Positions 50,971-60,547 of a stretch of DNA of 64,000 bases are shown here, piece by piece. The stretch covers positions 48,450 through 112,449 of the forward strand of contig NZ_JAHNZT010000029.1 in NCBI RefSeq assembly GCF_019039035.1, given 5' to 3'. This DNA is from Citreicoccus inhibens (GTDB lineage Bacteria; Myxococcota; Myxococcia; Myxococcales; Myxococcaceae). How positions within the stretch are numbered: position 1 is the first letter of the stretch; each line of letters begins with the position of its first letter. Position numbers and translations under genes: made by a program. The notes under the pieces are model-generated. The model had not been told where the DNA came from. It saw only the letters and a list, made by a program, of their open reading frames with translations, and did not search any database.

Positions 50971-52247
50971 CCGGCGAGTGTCCTGGCGGGGTCGGTGGCC
51001 GCCGCGCGACGGCTGGGGAAGTACGCGCCGCAGAGCGCGGCGACGAGGCCGAGTACCACGCCCCCCACCACCACGGGCCACGGGAAGGAGAAGAAGCTCT
51101 CGGGTTTGAACGGGAAGCTGGGCAGGTAGCCGGACGCGAACCGGTCCACCAGCAGCGCCAGCAGCAGCGCCACGGCGGTGCCCACCGCGCCGCCGAACGC
51201 GCCCACCACGCCGGCCTCCGCCAGCACGATGTTGCGGACATCCGAGCGCGAGGCGCCCACCGCCTGCATCACGCCAATCTCGCGAGCCCGCGCACGCACG
51301 GACGCGGACATGGCATGGGCGATGTTCACCGCCGCCAGCAGGCAGATGAGGACGGACAGCAGCGCCAGGGCCGAGGTGGTCAGCGCCACGGCCGCGCCCG
51401 CGTTCTCCGCGAGGCGACGCTCCTGGTCATCGATTTCAAAACCCATGGCCTTCGCGGCCTCCATGAGGGCGGGCACTCGCGCCGGGTCGCTGGCCACCAA
51501 CGTGACGCCCGTGAAGGTGTCCGCGTCCACGCCCGAAGCGCGGTTGAGGCGTATCGCGGTTTCGAGCGGGATGGTGATGCCCGCGAACATCGCGCGGTCC
51601 GAGGCGCCCACCACCTGCGCCTGCGCCGCGGTCACGGGGCCCGGCGCGGTGGCCGCCACGTAGGAGCGGTTGAACTCCACCGGGAAGCCGAAGCCGACGA
51701 GCATGTTCGCCGACAACTGAGGCAGCTTGCGCGCCGGGGCGAACGTCTTGTTGTACAGCTCCAGCAACCGCGTGGACACGAGCGCGGGGATGGGCTGTCC
51801 GTCGCCCGCGTCCTTGAACTCACCCATCGCCACGTCCGAGCGCACGAGCCCGGGATCCACGCCCACCGCGAGGACCTCCATGCCCATGCGCAGCCGCGCG
51901 CCAAAGAAGCTGCCGTCGTAGCGCGTCACCGCCGGCACGCGGATGCCCATCTTGCGGTACGTGGCCTCCACGCCCGGCAGGGCCGCCAGCCGCTCGACGG
52001 CGGCTGCATCCAGCTTGCCCCCGCCCAGCAGCGAGCCCAGCGACACCGCGGGCGGCACCACGTCCACCAGTCGCGAGTCCGTGGGGAAGATCTTCTCGCG
52101 AATCACCCGCCCCACGCCCAGCCCCAGGCCCACGAAGAAGACGAGCGCGCCCACGCCCATCGCGACGCCGAACGCGGAGAAGAACGCGCCCTTGCGCTCA
52201 CGCGCGAGGCTCAACCGAACCAACCGGGACAGCGCCTCCAACCTCAT
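50967..52247 (-). CDS. FtsX-type ABC transporter permease
   Basis: 426-residue permease of the MacB/LolC/FtsX type: N-terminal helix (AFFSAFGVAMGVGALVFFVGLGLG), a large periplasmic domain (about 60-265), then three C-terminal helices with the FtsX core ALALLSVLICLLAAVNIAHAM...ARAREIGVMQAVGAS and the final FSFPWPVVVGGVVLGLVAALCGAYFPSRRAAATDPA. Forms a unit with the ATPase immediately upstream (ATGA overlap). A single permease gene suggests a homodimer as in MacB rather than the LolC/LolE pair. Substrate not known. Confidence 0.92.
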   Translation of the reverse strand: MRLEALSRLVRLSLARERKGAFFSAFGVAMGVGALVFFVGLGLGVGRVIREKIFPTDSRLVDVVPPAVSLGSLLGGGKLDAAAVERLAALPGVEATYRKMGIRVPAVTRYDGSFFGARLRMGMEVLAVGVDPGLVRSDVAMGEFKDAGDGQPIPALVSTRLLELYNKTFAPARKLPQLSANMLVGFGFPVEFNRSYVAATAPGPVTAAQAQVVGASDRAMFAGITIPLETAIRLNRASGVDADTFTGVTLVASDPARVPALMEAAKAMGFEIDDQERRLAENAGAAVALTTSALALLSVLICLLAAVNIAHAMSASVRARAREIGVMQAVGASRSDVRNIVLAEAGVVGAFGGAVGTAVALLLALLVDRFASGYLPSFPFKPESFFSFPWPVVVGGVVLGLVAALCGAYFPSRRAAATDPARTLAG

Positions 52248-52948
52248 GGCGCCCCCTGAGATGCGACCGGAGCGCTGGGCGAGGACTCCTCGACGAGTCG
52301 GCCCTCCTTGAGGCGCAGCACCCGGCGCGCCGCCGCGGACATCCGGTCCTCGTGCGTGACGGCCAGCACGGTCAGCCCCTCCTGGTGCAGCTCTTGGAAC
52401 AGGCGGATGACGCCCGCGCCCGTGGCGGCGTCCAGGTTGCCCGTGGGCTCGTCGCACAGCAACAGGCGTGGGCCGCCGAATAGCGCCCGGGCGATGGCCA
52501 CCCGCTGCCGCTCGCCTCCGGACAATCTCACGGGCGCACGGTCCTTCTTCTCCTTCAGCCCCACGCGCTCCAACAGCGCCTCGGCCCGCTTGCGCGCATC
52601 CCCCGTTCCCGCGCCGAAGTGCGAGGGCAACAGCACGTTCTCCAGCGCGGACAGGTTGGGGATGAGGTGGAACGATTGGAAGACAAAGCCCACGTGCGAG
52701 TTGCGGAAGCGCGCCAGGGCCTGGTCGCCCAGCCCGGACAACTTCACGCCGCCGACCTCCACGTCGCCTCGGTAGTGGATGTCCAGTCCGCCCAGCAGGT
52801 GCAGCAGCGTGGACTTGCCGCTGCCGGATGGGCCCACCACCGCGACGAAGTCGCCGTCCTCCACGTCCAGCGACATGTCATCGAGGACGCGCACCCGGGC
52901 GCCATCCCCGTCCTCGTATTCCTTCACGACATCGCGCGCGCGAATCAC
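52244..52948 (-). CDS. ABC transporter ATPase (LolD/MacB type)
   Basis: 234-residue ATPase. Walker A GPSGSGKS (about 39-46), Q-loop FVFQSFHLIPNLSALENVLLP, signature LSGGERQRVAIARAL, Walker B LLLCDEPTGNLD, H-loop VTHEDRM. The FVFQSFHLIPNLSALENV segment is typical of the LolD/MacB/FtsE branch that powers mechanotransmission rather than solute import. Overlaps both neighbours by four bases. Confidence 0.96.
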   Translation of the reverse strand: MIRARDVVKEYEDGDGARVRVLDDMSLDVEDGDFVAVVGPSGSGKSTLLHLLGGLDIHYRGDVEVGGVKLSGLGDQALARFRNSHVGFVFQSFHLIPNLSALENVLLPSHFGAGTGDARKRAEALLERVGLKEKKDRAPVRLSGGERQRVAIARALFGGPRLLLCDEPTGNLDAATGAGVIRLFQELHQEGLTVLAVTHEDRMSAAARRVLRLKEGRLVEESSPSAPVASQGAP

Positions 52949-54594
52949 GGGGTGGCCGGAGCGGTGGTGGTGGACGCCGTCGGCGCGGGCGTCAGTCGCA
53001 GGGACACCTCTGCCTGGAGGGCCTTCTCCTTGCGGGACAGCGCCAGCGTCACCGCGCGCAGGTCATCCGTCGCGTCCAGCCAGCGCACGGTGGTCGCCTT
53101 GATGGCGAAGCCGCCAATGCCCCAGGCCTCGGAGGGCAGCGCCTTCACCGCCTCGGACAGCCGACGCAGGTCCAGCACCACGGTCAGCGCCGCGTTGGCG
53201 CCCGCGTCTCGCAGGTCCGCCGCCACGGGACCCTCGCCTCCGGTATGGCCCAGCGACGCCAGGGTCCCCTCCAGGCGCGCGCGCGGCGCGGCCAGCACCA
53301 ACTTCCCCGCCGGGCCGAGCGCGAAGTGCGCCCCTTCCCCCGCGCGGTAGGACGTGAGGTACAGCCGCTGCCCCTGCACGTCCGCGGTCTCCACCTTGGC
53401 GCCAAAGCCACCCGCGACGCCGGGCACCTTGTCGAGCGTGGCCTTCGCGCGCTCCGCGTCCTTCGCCTCGCTGAGCGCCACCAGGTGCACGAAGCGGAAC
53501 GGGTTGGTGCGGCGCAGGTCCAGCTCCGGCATGCCCGCGCCCAGATTCACATTGGGCGCCAGGGACAGGCCCAACACCATGCCCGGCTTCAGGTTGTCCA
53601 AGAGCTCGGTCTTCATGTCGAAGCCCGCCTGCTGCACGGCGCGCGTCACCTGCGGGCCCACCAGGTACGGCCACACCCCGTCGAGCCGAGCCGGGTCGCC
53701 CCGGAAGCGCGCCACCAGGAAGCTGTCCGCGGGCAGGAAGCCCACGAGGCCCGGCGTGTCCTTCGGATCCAACGCGGTCAGCGCCGCCTCCGAGTCCGGC
53801 CACGGCGCGTCCGCGCGCACCGTCACCGCGCGCTCGTCGATGCGGCCCGTGAGCGTCACCCCTTGCACGGTGCCCACCGGCACGAGCCCTCCGCCGCCCG
53901 GCAACCACACGTGGAAGTCCCGCTCGGCGGGCAGTCGCGCGAGGGAGGCGGCCAGCACCGGCTCGTGCGCGAGCGAACGGTCCTCCGCCATCGCCGCCAG
54001 CTCCGGCAGGCGCTGGATGGAGGGCCCCGCCCCGAGCAGCGCCAGCGACTCGCGCTCCAGGAACAGGATGCCCAGCAGCGGCTGCGCCCCCGCCCGGCCA
54101 AACGTGACGAGCGTGCCGCCGTCCACCTTCGACGCCTTCTCCTCGGTGGCGCCCAGGCGCGAGCGCGCGAAGCCTCCGAAGGTGCGCTGGAGCGCCTCGC
54201 GCTCCTTGACGCCCAACACGGAGACGACGCTGTTCTCGCCCAGGAACGCCGCGCCCGCCCCGCGCTTCGGGTCGATGCCGGCGGCCTCCATCGCCTGCTG
54301 GCTCCGCAGGTCCACGCCCACCTGCCGCATCACGGCGGAGACATAGCCCTCCGCCGAGGACGCGTTCTGCAGCTGCGCGAGGAAGGAGGCGACCTTCAGG
54401 TTCTGGAATCGCGCGAGCTTCTCGCCCAGCGAGCCCAGGTCATTGATGACGACGGCGGCCTGCGCGTCTCGGGGAAGTCGTCGGGCCACGCTCGTGGTGG
54501 CGCCTCCCGGACTCGCGGCGTCCCGGCCGCAGCGAGCACAGCCAGCCATCACGACCAACACGAACAGGAACGGGGCCCAGGCGCGACGGTGCAT
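52945..54594 (-). CDS. lipoprotein of unknown function linked to the ABC transporter
   Basis: 549-residue lipoprotein: signal AWAPFLFVLVVMAGC with the cysteine at about 19. The mature part has the segments typical of large DUF3352-like proteins (LPRDAQAAVVINDLGSLGEKLARFQ; LLGILFLERESLALLGAG; LVGFLPADSFLVARFRGDPARLD). No enzyme motif recognised. The ATG at 54594 lacks a good ribosome site. Its stop overlaps the ATPase start, so it may be a dedicated substrate or periplasmic partner of the ABC system. Confidence 0.85.
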   Translation of the reverse strand: MHRRAWAPFLFVLVVMAGCARCGRDAASPGGATTSVARRLPRDAQAAVVINDLGSLGEKLARFQNLKVASFLAQLQNASSAEGYVSAVMRQVGVDLRSQQAMEAAGIDPKRGAGAAFLGENSVVSVLGVKEREALQRTFGGFARSRLGATEEKASKVDGGTLVTFGRAGAQPLLGILFLERESLALLGAGPSIQRLPELAAMAEDRSLAHEPVLAASLARLPAERDFHVWLPGGGGLVPVGTVQGVTLTGRIDERAVTVRADAPWPDSEAALTALDPKDTPGLVGFLPADSFLVARFRGDPARLDGVWPYLVGPQVTRAVQQAGFDMKTELLDNLKPGMVLGLSLAPNVNLGAGMPELDLRRTNPFRFVHLVALSEAKDAERAKATLDKVPGVAGGFGAKVETADVQGQRLYLTSYRAGEGAHFALGPAGKLVLAAPRARLEGTLASLGHTGGEGPVAADLRDAGANAALTVVLDLRRLSEAVKALPSEAWGIGGFAIKATTVRWLDATDDLRAVTLALSRKEKALQAEVSLRLTPAPTASTTTAPATP

Positions 54595-54701
54595 GGGCGG
54601 GAGGACAGGACGGCTGAAGCAGAGAGTCAATCTATTCGTGCGAGGGGCGCATGTCCGGCCCCCGGCTGGGGAACCGGGTTGAACGGCAGGTGACGCTCGC
54701 G

Positions 54702-54727
54702 CCCGCCCACGCGGCAGGTGGGGCGGG
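54702..54727 (-). terminator. hairpin after the coiled-coil membrane protein gene
   Basis: CCCGCCCAC (54702-54710) pairs with GTGGGGCGGG (54718-54727) with one bulged base, about 40 bases downstream of the stop at 54769. It probably closes the PspA transcript before the lipoprotein gene. Confidence 0.4.
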
Positions 54728-54768
54728 TCCGAGGTCTCTCGGCGACGAACCCGGCGCGGGCCCGCGGC

Positions 54769-55575
54769 TCAGCGCACCCGGGCGCCCCCGTGCGGCAGCG
54801 GCCCCCGAGTCTCCTCGGTGAACTCGAGGAACTGCTCCATCTGGCGCACCGTCTCGTCCGTCGCCTCGGCCTCGGCGCTCAACACGTCGAGCTGCCGGTT
54901 CACGCTCTCCGGGTCCCGGATGGCGATGGACTGCTCATGCGTCAGGCGCATCAGGTCCTCGATGCCCGCCAGTTGGTGGCTCACCACCTCGCGGCTCTCG
55001 CCTGCCTGCTCGAAGCGCGCCAGGCGCTTGCGCAGAATCTCCACCCGCTTGCCCTTCACGTCCTTGAGGCGCGGGTTGGACTCCTGGGCCAGCTCGCCTT
55101 CCAGGGCCTGCACTTCCGAGGACAGCGGCTCCCGGTCCGAGCTGTTCAGGTAGGTGCGGTACTGGTTGAGCGTGGAGATGAGCCGGAGAAAGGACGTGAG
55201 CAGCGCGTCCAGGCGAGGCTCGCTGTCCGCCACCAGAACCTTGCCCCCAGGCAGCTTGCGGTAGTTCGCGAGGATGCGCTCCTTGAGGCCCACGAGCTGC
55301 TGGTAGTGCTCGCGCTGCGACGGAGCCAGGTCCGCCTGGAGCGCGTCCACGGCCTGTCGCGCGGCCTCCGGGTCATCGGGCGTGTTGGCGCGCACGGCCC
55401 GTTGGAAGCGCTTCATGGACGACGCGACGCCCAGGTAGAGCCCCTCCAACCCCAGCGCCACCAGCATGGGGAGCGGCTCATGCGTGAGCGCCGCGGACAT
55501 CGCCGCCGTGCCCAGCCCCACGAGGTTGGCGGGCATCAGGAAGGCCGCCTTGATGTAGTTGGGGTTGCTCGCCAC
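54769..55575 (-). CDS. coiled-coil membrane protein of the PspA operon
   Basis: 268-residue protein. N-terminal hydrophobic hairpin (about 10-52: FLMPANLVGLGTAAMSAAL, MLVALGLEGLYLGVA) followed by a long helical, coiled-coil region (about 55-255) rich in Glu/Arg/Leu. No family recognised. GTG start with GGGGAG six bases upstream. Third gene after pspA and the binding-protein-like gene; proteins of this kind often accompany PspA in membrane-stress operons. Confidence 0.82.
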   Translation of the reverse strand: MASNPNYIKAAFLMPANLVGLGTAAMSAALTHEPLPMLVALGLEGLYLGVASSMKRFQRAVRANTPDDPEAARQAVDALQADLAPSQREHYQQLVGLKERILANYRKLPGGKVLVADSEPRLDALLTSFLRLISTLNQYRTYLNSSDREPLSSEVQALEGELAQESNPRLKDVKGKRVEILRKRLARFEQAGESREVVSHQLAGIEDLMRLTHEQSIAIRDPESVNRQLDVLSAEAEATDETVRQMEQFLEFTEETRGPLPHGGARVR

Positions 55576-55607
55576 GTTCCACTCCCCTTGCCTGCCCGCG
55601 CCCGGCC

Positions 55608-56795
55608 TCAGGGGCCGCGCGCCTCCGACACGTACTTCAGCGCGCCCAGGTCCCGCGTGTCCTCCGCGGGAGGCGCCGCCGGCCCGCGCTTGAGCTTCTG
55701 GAAGAGGGACGCGGCGCTCTGGAAGAGCTCGTCATAGGTAACGGGCGCCTCGCCGGAAAGACCGAAGAAGGCCCGATTGTCCGCCAACGTCGCGGGAGGG
55801 GCGCTGCGGATGGCCTCGATGGGGTCTCCCAGGTAGGGCGCCACCTCTCCCAGCATGCGAGCCCCCGCCGAGGGGTCCTTCAGGACGCCCTGCCCCGCAT
55901 CCAGCAGGCCCCGCAGCACCCGCCGCACGGCATCCGGGTAGCGGGCCGCGAAGTCTCCCCGCGTCACCAGCACCGTGGCCACCAGGTGCGGCGCGTCCGC
56001 GGTCGTCGCCAGCACCGCGCCGCCTCGGTCTCGAGCCGCCAGCTCCACGTCGCCCCACAGCCCCACCACCGCGTCCGCGCGGCCCTCGCGCAGCGCGCGC
56101 CCCGCGTCGAGCGTGGACGGTAGATCCACCCACCGCACGTCCGCGGTGCGCAGGCCCACGCGGGACAGCACCCACAGCGCGAAGTAGTGCGAGGAGCTGA
56201 ACGGATACACGCCCACGCGCTTGCCCCGGAGGCTGGCCAGGTCCGCAACGCCCACCGCGGCCATCGCCTCCTGGCCTCGGCTGCGGCCCACCAGCAACAC
56301 CGTGCGGGGCGCGGCGTCTCGGAGCAGCGGCGCCCAGGACGCCAGCCGGTCCACCGACAAGGTGGCCATGTCCACGCCGCCGTTCTCGGCGCCGATGGCG
56401 AAGGCCTGCCGCAGCTCCTCCTCCCGGGCGAACAAGACAGCGCGCGCATCCAGCGCATACGCCGTCTTCAAGACGCCCTGCGCGGCACCGGAGGGAGGGG
56501 CCGGAGAATCCAGCGTGGTGGCGCCCCCCGTGGCGACGAGCAGCGCCGCCGCCGAGCCGCGAGGCGTGAAGCCCACCAGCACGGGCCGCAGCGGCACCGA
56601 GGCGACGTCCGCCACCGGAGCGGCCACGCCCGCCGGGAAGTCTCCGGGGGACAGCCGCACCGTCTCGCGCACGGAGGGGAAGAACCGCGCCTGGAGCCGG
56701 TCGAGGTACCCCGCGCGCGAGGCGAGCGCGTACGCAGCGCCCAGCACGCAGAGCGAGAGGAACAAGAAGAGGCCTGGTCCGCGGTGCAGCTTCAT
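55608..56795 (-). CDS. membrane-anchored substrate-binding-like protein (NMT1 type)
   Basis: 395-residue protein. One N-terminal helix ([17 protein letters not shown]) without lipobox, then a periplasmic binding-protein fold of the nitrate/sulfonate/taurine type ([84 protein letters not shown]). The C-terminal tail is Arg/Pro-rich. No ABC permease or ATPase is near, so it is probably a sensor or orphan receptor. Between pspA (33 bases) and the coiled-coil gene (32 bases). Confidence 0.82.
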   Translation of the reverse strand: MKLHRGPGLFLFLSLCVLGAAYALASRAGYLDRLQARFFPSVRETVRLSPGDFPAGVAAPVADVASVPLRPVLVGFTPRGSAAALLVATGGATTLDSPAPPSGAAQGVLKTAYALDARAVLFAREEELRQAFAIGAENGGVDMATLSVDRLASWAPLLRDAAPRTVLLVGRSRGQEAMAAVGVADLASLRGKRVGVYPFSSSHYFALWVLSRVGLRTADVRWVDLPSTLDAGRALREGRADAVVGLWGDVELAARDRGGAVLATTADAPHLVATVLVTRGDFAARYPDAVRRVLRGLLDAGQGVLKDPSAGARMLGEVAPYLGDPIEAIRSAPPATLADNRAFFGLSGEAPVTYDELFQSAASLFQKLKRGPAAPPAEDTRDLGALKYVSEARGP

Positions 56796-56828
56796 CCGAG
56801 TCGGTGCAGGCCTCGTCCGAGGGCAGGA

Positions 56829-57566
56829 CTACTTGATCTCCACCTTCTTGCCGATGGTCTTCTCCGTGCTGGAGCCGACGTCGGACACCGGAGCGGGACT
56901 GTCCAGCAGCCCCATCTCCATCTTCATCTGCTTCACGAGTTCGTTGGCCTGAATCTTCTCGGCCTCCTCCTCGATGGCAGCGGCCTGATGGTCCACCGAC
57001 TCGAGCGCCATCTGCATGCGCGCCTCGTTGATGGCGGACTTCTCCTGGACCTTGCGCAGCATCTCGTCGTGCGTCGAGTCGATGCCCGCGACGGTGAAGG
57101 ACTCCATGGTGTCGGCGACCTTGGCCTGCCACTTGGCGCGGCGCGCCTCGCGAATGGCGGTCATCGCCTCCTGGGTCTTCTTCTCCTTCTCGCGCATGAA
57201 CGCCTTCTTGACGTTCAGCGACTTCTCGTACGCCGCCCGGGCCGTCTGCAGCTGGGCGTCGTTGCGCGCCAGCGAGTCCTTCTCGATCTGCAGCCGCGAG
57301 GCGTACTGGGCCGCGAGGTCGTCGCGCCCCGCCTGGATGGCCGCCTTCACCTTGGCGGTCAGCTCGCGCACGTCCTGCTGGGTCTTGGCGTTCTCCTTCT
57401 CCAGCAGCGTCACGTTCGCCCGAACCATGGCGATGGACTCGTTCATCTTGGGAACCTGGTCGTTCAGGTCCCGCACGTTCTGCTCGAGGATGAGCTCAGG
57501 GTCCTCGATGGAGGAGACGAAGAAGCCCGCGAAGCTCCGCATCGCTCTTTTGAATCGTTCCCACAT
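56829..57566 (-). CDS. pspA: PspA/IM30 family membrane-stress protein
   Basis: 245-residue peripheral membrane protein of the ESCRT-III-like PspA/Vipp1 family. Family start [41 protein letters not shown], long coiled coil (about 30-215), and a C-terminal tail ending in KKVEIK. It binds stressed membranes to limit proton leakage. ATG 57566 has GGAGGT about ten bases upstream; GTG 57584 is less likely. First gene of a three-gene transcript with a binding-protein-like and a coiled-coil membrane protein. No PspF-type regulator is adjacent. Confidence 0.94.
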   Translation of the reverse strand: MWERFKRAMRSFAGFFVSSIEDPELILEQNVRDLNDQVPKMNESIAMVRANVTLLEKENAKTQQDVRELTAKVKAAIQAGRDDLAAQYASRLQIEKDSLARNDAQLQTARAAYEKSLNVKKAFMREKEKKTQEAMTAIREARRAKWQAKVADTMESFTVAGIDSTHDEMLRKVQEKSAINEARMQMALESVDHQAAAIEEEAEKIQANELVKQMKMEMGLLDSPAPVSDVGSSTEKTIGKKVEIK

Positions 57567-57818
57567 GTCGCCGGCTACCTCCACCTGTGCGAATTCAGGG
57601 GCACCTTACACGATCCCCATGGACCGCAAGCACCCGCCCGAATCGCCTCCTGTTCGTTGATGTTGCTACGCGCACCTCGCCCCGATGATTGCCGGCGCCC
57701 GACAACCCGACGCCAGGACGCCCGGGCGCAAAGCCAGCAACCCGCCCGGGGACCTCTCCCTTCCAGACCGGGAACTTGAAGTGGGAGGGAGAAGCGGGGA
57801 AAACCGGCTCCCTCCGCG

Positions 57819-59216
57819 ATGATGCCTGCTCCCCCTACTCCCTTCGACGACGACCTGGCCCGCGCGGTGAGCAGCCAGCGGCAGCGGGTGATGGCGGTGG
57901 GCGCGGCGGTGCGCGTGGTGGCCGCGACCCTGTTCCTGGGCGTGTGCACGGCGCTGTGGACACGTGGTGGCACGCACTGGGCGCCCTATCCGCCGCTGCT
58001 GCTGGGCTACCTGGGCGTGGCCGTGACGATGTTCCTGCTGCGTCGGCGCGCCATGGCGCGGTGGCTGGGGCTGACCCAGCCGGCGGTGGACGTGGCGCTC
58101 GTCTTCGCGCTGCAGGCGCTGGCGCTGCCCATCTCCCCCTTCCCCGCGGGAGTGGCCGGCTTCAGCCTGGGCCTGTTCGGGCTCGTGGTGGCCTTGAGCG
58201 GCCTGTCCCTCATGCCTGCGGTCGTCTACGGCACGGCCGGGCTGGCGGCCGTCGCGCAGGCCGTGCTCATGCGCGAGGCGGGCGTGGGCTGGGGGGCGGT
58301 GGTGCTCGGGGCCGTGACGCTGGTGCTGACCGCGGCCGTCAGTCACTACGGCACGGGGCGGCTGCGCACGTTGGCCATGGCCCTCACCCGTGCGGAGGTG
58401 GATCGACACCTGGAGGCGCGCCGTCACCGCGAAGTGGAGGAGGCCCGCAGCACCATCGAGCACATGCTCGGCGAGGCCCAGGCCAGCAACGAGAAGCTGG
58501 TGACCCTCCAGGCGCACCAGGAGCAGCTCATGCAGTTCCTCGTGCACGACCTGCGCTCGCCCCTGTCCGCGGTCACCCTCTCGCTCTCGTGGATGGAGCA
58601 GGAGCTGCCTGCCGGCGGGCCACTGGTGGACTCGGTGCGCACCGGACTGGCCGTCACCGCGCGCCTGGACCGGATGATCTCCGACCTCCTCGATGTGCCG
58701 CGACTGGAGGCGGGACGTCTGGAGCCGCGAAAGGCGCCCTTCCCCGCGGAGCCCCTGCTGGACGAGGTGCGCCGCTCCCTCGAGGGGGCCGCGCGCTTGA
58801 GGAAGCTGGAGCTGGAGGTGCGCGCGCCCGCGGGACTGGAGCTGGTGGGCGACGCGGGGCTGCTCGTCCGCGTGGTGGAGAACCTGGCCACCAATGCGCT
58901 GCGCTACGCGCCGTCCGGTGGCCGCGTGCGGATGGAAGCCGGCGTGGAGGCGGACTGCCTGTGGCTCGCGGTGCGCAACGACGGCCCGCCCATCCCCCAC
59001 GAGGTGCGCGAGCACATCTTCGACAAGTACGTGCAGGGCACCCGCGAGTTGGAGGGCCGACGGGGCTACGGCCTGGGGCTCTACTTCTCGAAGCTCGCCG
59101 CCGAGGCCCACGGGGGGCGGCTGGCGGTGGAGGACACGGCCGGGTGGGCCACGTCCTTCGTCCTCCGCCTGCCCCGCGAGGCCGAGGGCGTCAGCGCTTC
59201 CGCAGTCGCGCGGTGA
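57819..59216 (+). CDS. membrane sensor histidine kinase
   Basis: 465-residue histidine kinase with about five to six N-terminal helices (25-180), a short coiled coil, dimerisation helix with H-box FLVHDLRSPLSAV (phospho-His about 243), and an ATPase domain (N-box NLATNALRYAPSGG, F/G2 boxes IFDKYVQ, GYGLGLYFSKLAAEAHGG). No PAS or receiver domain; the stimulus may be sensed in the membrane. The cognate regulator is not adjacent. The 3' end overlaps the converging amidohydrolase by 26 bases. Confidence 0.95.
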   Translation: MMPAPPTPFDDDLARAVSSQRQRVMAVGAAVRVVAATLFLGVCTALWTRGGTHWAPYPPLLLGYLGVAVTMFLLRRRAMARWLGLTQPAVDVALVFALQALALPISPFPAGVAGFSLGLFGLVVALSGLSLMPAVVYGTAGLAAVAQAVLMREAGVGWGAVVLGAVTLVLTAAVSHYGTGRLRTLAMALTRAEVDRHLEARRHREVEEARSTIEHMLGEAQASNEKLVTLQAHQEQLMQFLVHDLRSPLSAVTLSLSWMEQELPAGGPLVDSVRTGLAVTARLDRMISDLLDVPRLEAGRLEPRKAPFPAEPLLDEVRRSLEGAARLRKLELEVRAPAGLELVGDAGLLVRVVENLATNALRYAPSGGRVRMEAGVEADCLWLAVRNDGPPIPHEVREHIFDKYVQGTRELEGRRGYGLGLYFSKLAAEAHGGRLAVEDTAGWATSFVLRLPREAEGVSASAVAR

Positions 59217-60522
59217 GCAGGGCCGACTGCGCCCGCGCGTTGGCAATCACCGCGGGCGCATCCAGCGTGGTGAGCACGCCGTCCTTGAGCACCAGCTTCC
59301 CGTCGATGACGACGTGCGAGACGTCGCTGGCGCGCGAGGCGTAGACGATGGAGGACAGGACGCTCTCGGGCTCGGGCGCCGTGTGCAGACCGCTCAGGTC
59401 CACGACGGTGATGTCCGCGCGCTTGCCCGGTTCGAGCGAGCCCACCTCATCCTCCAGGCCCAGCGCGCGCGCGCCGTGCAGCGTGGCCATCTCCATCACC
59501 CGCATGGCCGTCATGGCGCGCGGCCCCACGCGCGGGTTGTGCAGCACCGACGCGAGCCGCATCTCGTGGAAGATGTCGAGCGTGTTGTCGCACGCCGCGC
59601 CATCCGAGCCGAGCGACACGGGGATGCCATCCTCCAGCAGCTCCGGCACGCGCGCGATGCCCGACGCCAGCTTGAGGTTGGAGCCCGGGCAGTGGCACAC
59701 CACCGTGCGCGTCTCCCGCAGCACCGCCTGCTCCTCGGCGGACAGCCACACGCAGTGGGCCAGCGTGGACTGGGGCCCGGTGATTCCGAGCGACTGGAAG
59801 TAGGCCACGTTCTCCTGGCCCGTCACCTGCCGCACCGCCTCGACCTCCTTCGAGTTCTCACTGGCGTGCGTGTGGATGCGCACCTTGAGCTCGCGCGAGA
59901 GCCGAGCCACTTCCCGCAACAGCTCCGGCGAGCACGACAGCACGAAGCGCGGCGCGAACGCGTAGCGAAGCCGGTCTCCCTCCGTCCCGTGCCAGCGCTC
60001 CAGCAGCGCCAGGCTGTGCGCCAGGGACTCGGCGGTGGACTCACGCAGTCCCGCGGGGACCTCGTCGCCCGCGTCCATCATCGCCTTGCCGCCCACCAGC
60101 CGGAACCCGCTGTCGCGGGCAGATTCGAAGACGGCGTCGTAGTGATGCACGCTGCCCATGTCGAGCGCAGCCGTGGCGCCCGAGCGGATGAGCTCCGCGA
60201 AGGTCAGGTCCGCGCTGGCGCGCATCGAGTCCGCGTCGTGCGCCGCCTCGGACGGCCAGATGCACTGCTTCAACCAGTCCAGCAGCTCGAGCCCGTCCGC
60301 GCGGCCCCGGAACAGCGTCTGGCAGGCGTGCAGGTGGCCGTGGATGAGGCCCGGCAACACCGCCTTGCCCGTCACGTCGAGCACGCGCCGCGCGCCCTTG
60401 GGCTTCAGGTTCTTGCCAATCTTCGCGATGCGACCGTCCTGCACGAGCACATCGGCGTGAGCGAGTACTGCGCGCTCACGGTTCATCGTCACCACGGTGC
60501 CGCCGGTGAGAAGCAGATCCAC
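59191..60522 (-). CDS. mtaD: amidohydrolase, methylthioadenosine/S-adenosylhomocysteine deaminase family
   Basis: 443-residue cytosolic metal-dependent deaminase. HxH as HGHLHACQTLFRGRADGLELLDWL (about 62-85), His and Glu in HTHASEN (about 216), His in LAHCVWL, metal-binding Asp in LGSDGAACDN (about 300). TLFRGRADGLELLDWLKQCIWPSE is typical of the MtaD/SAH deaminase branch, but related families (AtzA-like, 8-oxoguanine deaminase) share it. GTG 60522 has AGGA eight bases upstream. It lies next to a cytidine deaminase, suggesting nucleoside salvage. Confidence 0.9.
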   Translation of the reverse strand: MDLLLTGGTVVTMNRERAVLAHADVLVQDGRIAKIGKNLKPKGARRVLDVTGKAVLPGLIHGHLHACQTLFRGRADGLELLDWLKQCIWPSEAAHDADSMRASADLTFAELIRSGATAALDMGSVHHYDAVFESARDSGFRLVGGKAMMDAGDEVPAGLRESTAESLAHSLALLERWHGTEGDRLRYAFAPRFVLSCSPELLREVARLSRELKVRIHTHASENSKEVEAVRQVTGQENVAYFQSLGITGPQSTLAHCVWLSAEEQAVLRETRTVVCHCPGSNLKLASGIARVPELLEDGIPVSLGSDGAACDNTLDIFHEMRLASVLHNPRVGPRAMTAMRVMEMATLHGARALGLEDEVGSLEPGKRADITVVDLSGLHTAPEPESVLSSIVYASRASDVSHVVIDGKLVLKDGVLTTLDAPAVIANARAQSALLTARLRKR

Positions 60523-60547
60523 TGGGTATGTCCTAGAGATGAATGAA

